In this document: positions 54,634 to 64,000 of the stretch, one piece after another
How the letters are laid out: each line of letters opens with the position of its first letter
How positions within the stretch are numbered: the first letter of the stretch is position 1
Assembly: GCF_033958435.1 (NCBI RefSeq)
Contig: NC_134158.1
Span: 11,152,277-11,216,276, forward strand
Length of the DNA stretch: 64,000 bases
Origin: Carettochelys insculpta
Lineage: Eukaryota; Chordata; Testudines; Carettochelyidae
Direction: 5' to 3'
Program-made: the position numbers and the translations under genes
Notes under the pieces: model-generated
Database searches by the model: none
What the model saw: the letters and a program-made list of their open reading frames with translations, nothing else
Told to the model about the DNA's origin: nothing

Positions 54634-57600
54634 CTAGCCCAGGAAGCAGACGGGTCCCACCTCGAACCCAAACTTCTGGTTGGGCTCCCCAAAGTCCGCG
54701 AAGCGAGCGTCCAGCAGGGGCAGCTGCTCCACGCGGGGCGTGCGCACCTCCAGCACCGTCCGGTCCGGGCCCTTCCGCAGCTGCAGGGGCAGGACAGGGG
54801 ATCACGGGGTCAGCAGCTCCTAGGACCAGTCCTGCCACACGCTCCACCCGCCGGGGGCTTCTCTCGGCAGTGACCCAGGCTCTGCCGCCCTCTGCCCCAG
54901 TCTGGACACCAGCCTCCCCCCTCCGCTGCCCTCCTCACCTGCCCCATCCCTCCCCCTGCACATCCCCTCCCCCAACCTGCCCCACCCCTCCCCCGGGTAC
55001 CTGTCCTGCCCTCGCCCACCCACAGGGGCTCCCATCTCTCCCCCGCAGCCGACCGCCCCCACCCTGCTCACCGCACAGCCGTCAGCCAGGGCCCTGACGT
55101 AGGGGCTGCTGTCGAAGCTCACGTCCTCCCCGTTGGCGCCCCGCAGGCGGAGGGCGCGCTGGTGGTCCCCGGCCGTGGCGCTGCGCCAGCCCAGCGAGCG
55201 CTGGCAGTGGTAGGTGAAGTTCTGGCGGGCGGCCACGCTCAGCAGGCGCAGGAACGTGAGCTGCACCGCGCCCACGGGGCGCCCGTCCGCATCCACGTAC
55301 GAGAACTGGGGAGCGGGAGGGACGCCTGAGGGGAGGCGCACGTGGCAGCCACCCTCCTGGTGCCCCACGTGGGGCAAGGTGTGGGGAGCCCTGCTGCTCC
55401 CAGGAGGTGGGTGTGTGATGGAGTGGGGGGGTGCATGTGTGAGTCAGGCTGGATGTGGGAGACAAGCAGAGCAGCTCCCAGTGGCTAAGGATGACCCTGG
55501 GGCTACACCTGGCAGGTAACACCTCTGCCTGAACAAAGAGGAGGGAGGAGCCGAGCTGGTTTTTGAATCGGGGGCGGCAGTTAGGAAGCTGGGGAAAGAG
55601 GAGCTGGAAAGCAGCCAGCCTGAGGAGGGGGGAAGCCACACCCCAGAGGGGCCCCCCTCGGGGTCTTCTCCCCAGGACGGGTTGGAAGGACTGTCTCTGG
55701 CTGCTGTACTGTCGCTTCTGTGAGAAACTGGGCATCTGTTGTACCTGCTGAGTGAGAGTCACTCCTGCCAGCGGCCGGGTGCAGTGCAGGGGGACCCCTG
55801 AACCCCATTACAGGGTGTCACCCCCACAGGCCCGTCAGTGGGGCCCGCAGAGCTCTGAGGAGAGGCTCTAGCGGCAGGGAGAGAAATGGGCAGAGCCAAG
55901 GACAGATGGACGGCAGTGCAGGGACAGACAGATGGACTGCTCCAAGGACAGATAGATGGGTAGAGCTCAAGACAGACAGGTGGACTGTGCTAAGGACAGA
56001 CCCAAGGACAGATGGATGGCAGTTAGGAGGACAGACGGACGGGCAGAGCCAAGGACACATGGACAGGCAGAGCTCAGCACAGACAGATGGACAGCTCCAA
56101 GGACAGACAGATGCACAACTCCAAGGACAGATGAAGGGGCAGAGCCAAGGACAGATGGACGGGCAGAGCTGAAAACAGCCGGCTGGACAGAGCCAAGGAC
56201 AGATGGACGGGTAGAGCCGAAAACAGCCGGCTGGACGGAGCCAAGGACAGATGGACGGGTAGAGCCGAAAACAGCCGGCTGGACGGAGCCAAGGACAGAT
56301 GGACGGGTGGAGCCGAAAACAGACAGCTGGACGGAGCCAAGGACAGATGGACAGGTGGAGCCGAAAACAGCCGGCTGGCTGGAGCCAAGGACGGGTTTAC
56401 AGTCCCAGAGCCTGGTATCGATGTGATTCAAGGCTGGACAGGCAGGAAACAGGCGACCCACAGGGCCGAGGAGACTCCAGGAGGGTCTAGGGATGGGTAG
56501 GTTCCAGGGCATGTAGGTGGGAGGACCTGATGGCAGGGGAGTCTGGGATGGGGGTGTGGGAACCTGGGGCCAGAGAGATCCCCAGGGCTGGGCATGGAGG
56601 GGGTCTGGGGACGGATGATGGAGGCGTTTGAAGGCTGGACAGGCGGACGTCAGCTTGAGGGGGCTGCAGGTCCCTGGAAAGGCCCCAGCACACTCCAGGT
56701 GCCAGAGGGGGAACTGGGGGTCGGTGCTGGCAGCCAGAGGACCAAGAGGGTCTGTGCACACTCTCCGGGGGGCCCATCTCTGGGGCTCACTCAGAGGGGT
56801 CAGGGCTGCACAAGGGGCCCGCAGCCTGTGCGACCGGGGTGCAGGGTCCCCAGGACCAGCCCAGCTGTTGGGGTGACCCAGCCTGGGACGCCCCTCGGCC
56901 TGGCGCTCACCTGTCTGCCGTTCCGGAACTGGCTGAACCAGCGCGGCGGCTTCTCCCCCTTCCATGCAGACATCCTGACCTGGCAGGGGAGAGACGCGGC
57001 TCAGGGGCGCTGCACCAAGGGTGCCCCACACACAGAGCCTGCCTGGGAGCCGGGAGCCGGGGCCAGGCTGGGGCTAAACTCTCCCTTCTGCAGCCACGGG
57101 TGTTCCAGTGACCAGACACACTGCAGGGCTGGGGGCGGCTGTCCTGGGAGAGAACCCAGGAGTCCTGGCCCCCAGCCCGTCCCACCCCCCTTCAGTACAC
57201 CGCCCTCCACGAGCCACGAGAGAACCCAGGAGTCCTGGCCCCCAGCACCCCCCCATCACACTCACCTCCTGCACCTCTTTGGCCGGGAAGAGGCAGGTTT
57301 CCCCACCGGCCGTGAAGTCGCAGTGCACCTTGAAGGAGTCCCGGGAGCAGCCCTCGTTGGGGTCGATCCAGTACTCACCTGGGGGGGGGGAGTGTCAGCG
57401 CACAACGAATCCTCTCCCTCTCCCCCGCCCCCGCCCCCGCGCCACCCCACGTCACGGCGCTAGTGCCACGTCCTGCTGCCGGCGCGGCGAACAGACCGGC
57501 TCGGAGTGCTGGGTTTGGTGCAGGACGGCGCTCGTGCCACGTCCCGCTGCCGGCGCGGGGAACAGACCCGCTCGGAGTGCTGGGTTTGGTGCAGGACGGC

Positions 57601-60600
57601 GCTAGTGCCACGTCCCGCTGCCGGCGCGGCGAACAGACCGGCTCGGCGTGCTGGGTTTGGTGCAGGACGGCGCTCGTGCCACGTCCTGCTGCCGGCGCGG
57701 CGAACAGACCGGCTCGGCGTGCTGGGTTTGGTGCAGGACGGCGCTCGTGCCACGTCCTGCTGCCGGCGCGGCGAACAGACCGGCTCGGCGTGCTGGGTTT
57801 GGTGCAGGACGGCGCTAGTGCCACGTCCTGCTGCCGGAATGGCGAACAGACCGGCTCGGCGTGCTGGGTTTGGTGCAGGACGGCGCTAGTGCCACGTCCC
57901 GCTGCCGGCGCGGCGAACAGACCGGCTCGGCGTGCTGGGTTTGGTGCAGGACGGTGCTAGTGCCACGTCCTGCTGCCGGCGCGGCGAACAGACCGGCTCG
58001 GCGTGCTGGGTTTGGTGCAGGACGGCGCTAGTGCCACGTCCTGCTGCCGGAATGGCGAACAGACCGGCTCGGCGTGCTGGGTTTGGTGCAGGACGGCGCT
58101 CGTGCCACGTCCCGCTGCCGGCGCGGCGAACAGACCGGCTCGGAGTGCTGGGTTTGGTGCAGGACGGCGCTCGTGCTACGTCCTGCTGCCGGCGCGGCGA
58201 ACAGACCGGCTCGGCGTGCTGGGTTTGGTGCAGGACGGCGCTAGTGCCACGTCCTGCTGCTGGAATGGCGAACAGACCGGCTCGGCGTGCTGGGTTTGGT
58301 GCAGGACGGTGCTCGTGCCACGTCCCGCTGCCGGCGCGGCGAACAGACCGGCTCGGCGTGCTGGGTTTGGTGCAGGACGGCCCCAGTGTCCGGCTGGAAG
58401 CGTCCCCGTCTCTCGGCCGTTTGCCCAGATTTCACCCTCCCAGCGGCACCCCAGAACCCCCAGTGCCCTGAGTCCCGCCCCGGCCCTGCAGCCCGGCCTG
58501 CGCTCACCGTCGGGCAGGTCAGGGTGGCAGAGCCGCAGGTCCTGGCAGGTGCGGGCCGGGTTGTCCTGGGTGCCCATTGGATGCTTTATCTGCTCGACCT
58601 CCCGCTTGAGGGCGCTGAGCGAGCCGAAGATCTCGTCCACGCCGGGCGCGCGGCCAGGGGGCCCGTCTGCCTCCGTTCCCTCCCCCTCCAGCTGGCTGGC
58701 GTCGATTGACCGCTTGCTCTTCTTGGGCAGCCGGATGGGCAGCGGCTGGATCAGCTCCCCGGGGGGGCCCTGCACCAGCACCGCACCGTCAGGGGGCAGA
58801 GATGGGGGGGCGGGCAGGAGGAGGAGGATGGAGGGGAATGCAGGGAGGACAGAGCAGGGCAGGGGGCAGGCGGGGGAGGGAAGGGCAGGAGGAGGATGGA
58901 GGGGAATGTGGGGGGGGCAGAGCGAGGCAGGGGGCAGGCGGGGCAGGGAAGGGCAGGAGGAGGATGGAGGGGAATGTGGGGGGGGCAGAGCAGAGCAGAG
59001 CAGGGGGCAGGCGGGGCAGGGAAGGGCAGGAGGAGGATGGAGGGGAATGTGGGGGGGGCAGGGCAGGGCAGAGCAGGGGGCAGGCGGGGGAGGACAGGGC
59101 AGGAGGAGGATGGAGGGGAATGTCGGGGAGGGCAGAGCAGAGCAGAGCAGAGCAGGGGGCAAAGAGGGGAGGGAAGGGCAGGAGGAGGATGGAGGGGAAT
59201 GTGGGGAGGGCAGAGCAGAGCAGAGCAGGGGGCAGGCAGGGGAGGGAAGGGCAGGAGGAGGATGGAGGGGAATGTGGGGGGGGGCAGGGCAGGGCAGAGC
59301 AGGGGGCAAAGAGGGGAGGACAGGGCAGGAGGAGGATGGAGGGGAACAGACGGGGGCAGGACTGGCAGGTAGACCGGGGCGGGACGGGGCAGGGCAGCCA
59401 GCCAGGTAAGTACCTGAGCCGGCAGGGAGGTGACCTGGGAGGAGGGGCCGGGCGGGCTGCAGGCCGGGCAGGGCCAGACAGCGGGTGGGAGGGAAGCACC
59501 GGGTCGGGGTGTCACTCACCGGGTGTCCAGGGGGCCCGGGGACGCCACGCTCGCCCTTGGGGCCGGCTTGTCCCTGGGGGGAGAACACAGACATCAGCTG
59601 CCGGCGGGCGGATGGGGCCAGGGCAGGGCAGGGCCGGTTGCTCCCCGCTGGGGCTCCCGGACGGCACTTACCGTGGCTCCCTTTGCGCCCTTGGGGCCGG
59701 CTGGGCCCTGCAACACAATGGGGAGACGATCACAGACCCGACCTGCCGGTTGTGAGGGCCCAGGCTGGGAGCTCCAGCAGCCAGGCAGAGCAGGGCCCCC
59801 CAGGGTACGAGGCAGGTGATGACACCCCCAGGGACTGCTCCCCCGAGTGCCCCGGGCGCTCCTGGGGACGCCCAGACACCGCAGCGAGCGGCCGGCGACC
59901 AGGCGCAGCCCATTACACGTAGGGCTCAGACGGGGCGGGGGGGGCCCAGACCCACGTGGGGGGGTGTTACAGGTGATGCCCAGCTGGGGGCGGGTGATGG
60001 GCAGGCTGCAGGGAAGGTCAGAGGTCACTCACAGGAAGTCCAGGGGGCCCAGCGGGGCCAATGGGGCCAGTAGCACCAGGGATCCCCTGCGAGGAGAGGA
60101 GAGGAGAGGGGGGAATTAGAGCAAGAACAGGAACTTCCCAATTTACCCCTCACACGGGCTCCACTGGGCCTTCCCGGGCAGCTCGGCTCCCCCATCCTTG
60201 CCCCTACCCCACACCGTTACAACGCTCAGTACAACCCAGGAGTCCTGGCTCCCAGCCCCCTGCTCCAACCACCAGCCCCCACTGCCCTCCCAGTGTTGGG
60301 GAGAACGCAGGAGTCCTGGCTCCCAGCCCCCTGCTCTCACCACCAGCCCCCACGGCCCTCCCAGTGCTGGGGAGAACGCAGGAGTCCTGGCTCCCAGCCC
60401 CCTGCTCTCACCACCAGCCCCCACGGCCCTCCCAGTGCTGGGGAGAACCCAGGAGTCCTGGCTCCCAGTCCCCTGCTCTAACCACCAGCCCCCACTGCCC
60501 TCCCAGCACCGGGGAGAGCCCAGGAGCTCTGTCCCCTGGCCCTGAGCTCCCTCTGCTGCCGTGGCAGAGGTCTCTGGCAGGGGTCTGGCGGTGGAGAACT

Positions 60601-61081
60601 CCCCTTCTACTCACAGTCTCTCCTTTCGGCCCCAGGGAGCCGTGTGGGCCAGGCAGGCCCCGGTCTCCTTTCTCTCCCTGCTCGCCGGGGGGTCCGATCA
60701 GACCGATCAGACCGGGGTGGCCCTGGGGACAGACAGACAGACAGAGGGATGGACGGACGGTCAGTGCAGGACAGACAGACGGGTGACAGCGCTGTGTGTC
60801 AGACGGACGGACGAGCTGCGTGCGGGGCAGGTGGGTCCAGGCAGTGTGTGGGGAGATGGCTGCATGGGGGGGGCTCTCCTTGGGGTCCCACAACTCCTCT
60901 GGCCCCTGGCATGGGCCAGGGACACCCACACACCATTGCGCTGACGTGTTTCACTCACACGGACTCGTGCACCACTCGTGCCAGGCGTGCGGCACGTGTC
61001 AGGGAGCATTCCCCTGCGCTGCACGCCACGTCTCCCTCGAGGGGACCCCTGGTGTGGTGCAACGCAGCCTGGGGCACAGGG

Positions 61082-61139
<58 letters not shown>

Positions 61140-63482
61140 GCGCGCGTGCGCACCCTGGCCTCTCGTCTCTGGTCACACACCGGCTGTGCGCCCCTCCGAC
61201 CTGCTCACCTTCTCTCCTTTGGGTCCCGAGTCCCCTCTGAGGCCGGGCAGCCCCGGGGGGCCCTGCGGGGAGACACAAGCACGCTCGTTAGCTGGGGCGG
61301 GGCTGGGGCTCCCCAGCCGGGGGCGCTGCTGCAGGGGAGGGCAGAGTCACACTCACCACAGGTCCTGGGGGCCCCGTCTGGCCCGGCGGGCCTGGCTTGC
61401 CTTGTTCTCCCTGCACGGGGTGGAGGGCAGAGATTAGAGCTAAACGGGGAGCAGCCACCCCCAGGCTGCTGCCCCCCATGGCCCAGAGAGCAGCGACCAC
61501 GCAGACGGCTCCCCCTGCTGGGCAGCAGCGCACGAGGCAGCCAATTAGGGTGTGAACCCCTCCCCGTGTCACACCCTCCCCACCCCGGGGCCCCCAGCCA
61601 GACAGGGGTTCTGCAGCCTCCTGTGATGGGGTTCGGGGCCCCCAAGCGCTGCCCCCCACCCCCCCCGCAGGCAGGAGTGACTCTCACCCAGCAGGTAGCA
61701 CAGGAGGTTGATGAGGTGACAGAGCCCAGCTCAGCACAGAGGGGTCAGTGCAGCCGGCAGAGACGGTCGTTGCAACCCATCCTGGGGAGAGGAGCCCGAG
61801 GGGGGCCCCTCTGGGGTGCAGCTTCCCCCCTCGCCAGGCTGGCGCCTTCCAGCTCCCTCTCCCCCCAGCCTCTAACTGCCCCTCCGATTCCAACCCAGCT
61901 CGGCTCCTCCCTGCTCTGTGCTCAGGGCAGAGGTGTTACCTGCCAGCCCCGGGGTCGTCCTTAGCCCTGGGAGCTGCTCTGCCCCTCACACACACCCAGC
62001 CTGAGTCTCACCCCCCCCCCCTCGATCACACCCCCCACTCCGGGGCTCCCAGCTGTCACTTACCACCGAGCCAGGGATGCCCCTCAGCCCGTCTGGCCCC
62101 TGCTTGCCGGCTGGTCCCTGTGGCCCCACGGGGCCGGTCTTGCCAGGGGGTCCCACGGCTCCGGGCTCGCCCTGGGGGATGGAGTGGCAGGGTGAGCTGG
62201 AGGGGCGGGCGAGACGCTCACCTGGAGTCTGCCCCGGCCTGGTCGGAGATACCCTGGGGCCCCCATCACACAGGCCTCACCCTGGGGGGAATCACACTCC
62301 CCACTGTATCCTGGGACAGAGCCTAGACTGGGGCAGCTCCGAGCTGGGTCTGACCCCAGGACAGCTGGGATGTGACCGTGCGACCCTGTTCCCTGTACGC
62401 CGAGCGCTCGGGCGGCTGCCCGGGGAGAGTCGGGGCCGCCTGGCTGCTTAGCAGAGCGCCCCAGCCGGCAGCGTCTGTTCCTGGGGGGATGCGCAGCCGC
62501 CCAGGCCTCGGCGCACACAACAGCATCTATTCCGCCCGCGGATGGACAATATTAGTGGGCGCATTGGCCGCGACGCGTCCCCCGCAGAGACACCGCCCGG
62601 GGAGGGCCATGGAGCCCGTCACTTACCTTCGTGCCCTTCTCCCCCTGACGCCCCTCGGGACCCGGGGAGCCTGCTGGGCCCTGCAGAGACGAGACGGGGT
62701 GAACCAGGGGTGGGGTCTGTCCCCACGAGAGGGCACTGGGTTCCACCCAGCCCCATAGCAGAGACTGGCTGGGGTGGGGGGCAGGGAATGGAGCAGGGCC
62801 TGTCCCCTCTAGGGAGGGTCCTGGCTGGCTCAGGAGCGTGGGAAACGGGGCAGGGCCTGTCCCCTCTGGGGGGCGCTGGCTCCCGCCCCAGGGGCGCGGG
62901 AAATGGGGCAGTGCCTGTCCCCTCTGGGGGGCGCTGGCTCCCGCCCCAGGGCAGGGCCTGGCTGACTCAGGGGCAGGGAATGGGGCAGGGCCTGTCCCTG
63001 CTAGGGGACTCTGGCTCCCGCCCAGCCGCGGGCTGGGGACCTGCTGGCTCCGCGTGGGTGGGAGGGGTCCCTGGGATAAGCGGTTCCCTGTCGTTAGCAG
63101 CCGCGCTCTGCGCTGGGTGTGTCACTTCCTGCTCGGGACGGGAAGGAATTTCCTGCCCTGGATGCCAGAGCCCATTTCCCAGATCCCCGCCCCAGCCCCT
63201 AGCGACGACACCCCCAGGGAGTCCGTGGGTCGCATGCGCCTGCTGCCTGGGCTGGCAGGGTCACTGGGCTTTGGTCAGGGGAGATGCCCAGAGACAGGGG
63301 GTCTGTGCTGGGCCGGTCAGCACTGGGACAGCAGACACACCCCAAACCGCCTGCACAATGAGACACCTCTGCCCAACAGAAGTGGGGAGGGTTTGCCTGG
63401 GCAGGGGCCCAGCAGACCCATCACTTACCCTCTTCCCTAGGGGACCTGGGGGCCCGTTCTCTCCTGTAGGGCCTGGCGAGCC
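54634..63482 (-). CDS. COL11A2: collagen type XI alpha-2 chain, 3' part (14 exons in window)
   Basis: Exons in transcription order: 63429-63482, 62627-62680, 62064-62171, 61357-61410, 61209-61262, 60615-60722, 60033-60086, 59672-59707, 59520-59573, 58508-58769, 57266-57378, 56911-56979, 55072-55305 and 54634-54780 (stop 54634-54636). The first nine are fibrillar-collagen exons of 54, 108 or 36 bp, each starting with a Gly codon and holding unbroken Gly-[22 protein letters not shown] is characteristic of types XI and V. The helix ends [20 protein letters not shown], after which the C-propeptide follows ([58 protein letters not shown] sequon). The last exon has RTVLEVRTP, which favours COL11A2 over COL5A1, COL5A3 or COL11A1, and ends [11 protein letters not shown]. 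All splice sites are GT-AG and phases agree. The 5' part lies beyond the right edge. It encodes a fibril-nucleating cartilage collagen chain, and its adjacency to class II genes is conserved in vertebrates. Confidence 0.96.
55415..55812 (+). mobile_element. solo LTR, family B, in a COL11A2 intron
   Basis: 398 bp between exons 55072-55305 and 56911-56979, antisense to the gene. It is flanked by the perfect 5-bp repeat GGGTG (55410-55414 and 55813-55817). Compared with the copy at 28,197, about 19-22 bases containing AATAAA are deleted between two TGTTG repeats, so the poly(A) signal is gone. Confidence 0.9.
55880..56395 (+). repeat. ~48-bp minisatellite in COL11A2 intron
   Basis: Units of AGCCAAGGACAGATGGACGG and GTAGAGCCGAAAACAGCCGG. 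The right end is regular at 48 bp and the left end more degenerate. Confidence 0.88.
57460..58385 (+). repeat. 71-bp minisatellite in COL11A2 intron
   Basis: Thirteen highly similar units of 71 bp, with GTGCTGGGTTTGGTGCAGGA and CACGTCCTGCTGCCGGCGCG. Variant sites such as GGAATGGCG against GGCGCGGCG alternate in a pattern that suggests multi-unit duplication. Confidence 0.94.
58790..59360 (+). repeat. ~63-70-bp purine-rich minisatellite in COL11A2 intron
   Basis: About eight units of GGCAGGAGGAGGATGGAGGG and GGCAGAGCAGAGCAGGGGGC. The plus strand is nearly all purine. The array begins only about 20 bases from the acceptor of exon 58508-58769 and so occupies that intron's 3' end. Confidence 0.9.
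60230..60510 (+). repeat. 71-bp minisatellite in COL11A2 intron
   Basis: About four units of GAGAACGCAGGAGTCCTGGC and CACCACCAGCCCCCACGGCC, spaced 71 bases (60301, 60372, 60443). It is related to the array in intron 3 of alpha gene 2. Confidence 0.88.
61081..61150 (+). repeat. (CT)n(CA)n microsatellite
   Basis: About 20 CT repeats run into about 9 CA repeats and a short CG/TG stretch, in a COL11A2 intron. Confidence 0.95.
61622..62030 (-). mobile_element. solo LTR, family B, in a COL11A2 intron
   Basis: 409 bp, TGTGATGG...GATCACA, in the same orientation as the gene, 34 bases from exon 62064-62171. The poly(A) signal position reads CATCAAC on the minus strand. Flanks CCTCC and CCCCC allow a 5-bp target duplication with one change. 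Confidence 0.8.
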
Positions 63483-64000
63483 CTAGAGAGAGAGTGAGAA
63501 CCAATCCAGAACATCACGGAAGGGGAAACTGGAGAGGTGTGGGGAGGGGATCTGATCTAGAACACGGGGGAGGAGAACCCAGAGATGGGGGGCTGCTCCA
63601 GAATGTCAGGGAGGGGGAACCCAGTGAGGGAGGTCTGATCTAGAACAGGGGGAGGAGAACCCAGAAAAAGGGGATATGCTCCAGAATGTCAAGGAGGGGG
63701 ATCATGGCAAGGGAGGACTGACCTAGAACATGGGGAGGAGAACCCATAGATGGGGGTCTGCTCCAGAATGTCAGGAAGGCGGAACCCATCAAAGGGAAAA
63801 CCCAGAAAAGGGGGATCTGCTCCAGAATGTCAAGGAGGGGGGTCCTGGCAAGGGAAGTCTGATCTAGAACAGAGGGAAGAGAACCCATAGAGAACCCATA
63901 GATGGGGGTCTGCTCCAGAACAGGTGGAACTCAGGCAGGTGGGGGAGGGGATCTGACCTAGAACATGGGGAAGGAGAACTTAGAGGTGGGGATCTGATCC
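63483..64000. repeat. tandem repeat in COL11A2 intron at right edge
   Basis: Units of roughly 70-95 bp built from GATCTAGAACA, GGAGGAGAACCCA and CTGCTCCAGAATGTCA continue to the end of the window. No exon lies in this segment. Confidence 0.8.

Noticed and set aside
52168..54692. Several ORFs of 200-424 codons
   Set aside because: They follow the ~40-bp and ~30-bp minisatellites. Composition and periodicity match the repeats.
57460..58385. Regular 71-bp array considered as a CRISPR-like array
   Set aside because: Units are contiguous with no unique spacers and the DNA is vertebrate, so it is a minisatellite.
58770..59594. Upstream extension of the 472-codon frame containing the COL11A2 exon 58508-58769
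   Set aside because: Only 58508-58769 and, separately, 59520-59573 are exons. The Pro/Ser-rich stretch between them is the purine-rich minisatellite in the intron.

Overview
The window is vertebrate nuclear DNA, most likely from a turtle. It carries the end of an MHC class II region and its junction with COL11A2. The organism call is an inference. It rests on multi-exon genes with GT-AG introns, an intact CR1 LINE whose 3' tail is built of TTCTTATG-type repeats, solo LTRs and very many GC-rich minisatellites.

Layout. (1) 1-8,310: head-to-head class II pair 1. The alpha gene (minus strand) is cut by the left edge after exon 2. The beta gene (plus strand) is complete, with introns swollen by minisatellites. 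(2) 8,311-36,200: about 28 kb of intergenic DNA. It holds an LTR retrotransposon (copy 1), a 45-bp minisatellite, a full-length CR1 with both ORFs open and a second LTR retrotransposon nested in its 5' part, a CpG-rich block with CTCF-like, X-Y-like and IRF-like motifs, solo LTRs, DNA-transposon and Penelope-like relics, and an orphan class II-type X-Y promoter module near 29.75 kb. (3) 36,205-43,215: class II pair 2, complete and again head to head (alpha minus, beta plus). (4) 43,216-54,600: a third LTR retrotransposon in the opposite orientation, two solo LTRs and three minisatellites. (5) 54,634 to the right edge: the 3' part of COL11A2 on the minus strand. Fourteen exons run from the triple helix through the complete C-propeptide, and the 5' part lies beyond the window.

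How the genes relate. Each alpha/beta pair shares a short divergent promoter (about 0.8 and 0.9 kb) in which each gene has its own X-Y module. This is the target of RFX/CREB/NF-Y and CIITA, so the two chains of the heterodimer are probably co-expressed. The pairs look like a duplicated cassette: leaders, promoters, beta-2, transmembrane and 3' UTR segments are nearly identical, while the peptide-binding exons differ strongly. COL11A2 is the usual neighbour of class II genes in vertebrates and supports the locus assignment.

Exon coordinates were read by hand from splice signals and reading-frame continuity. No database search was possible.
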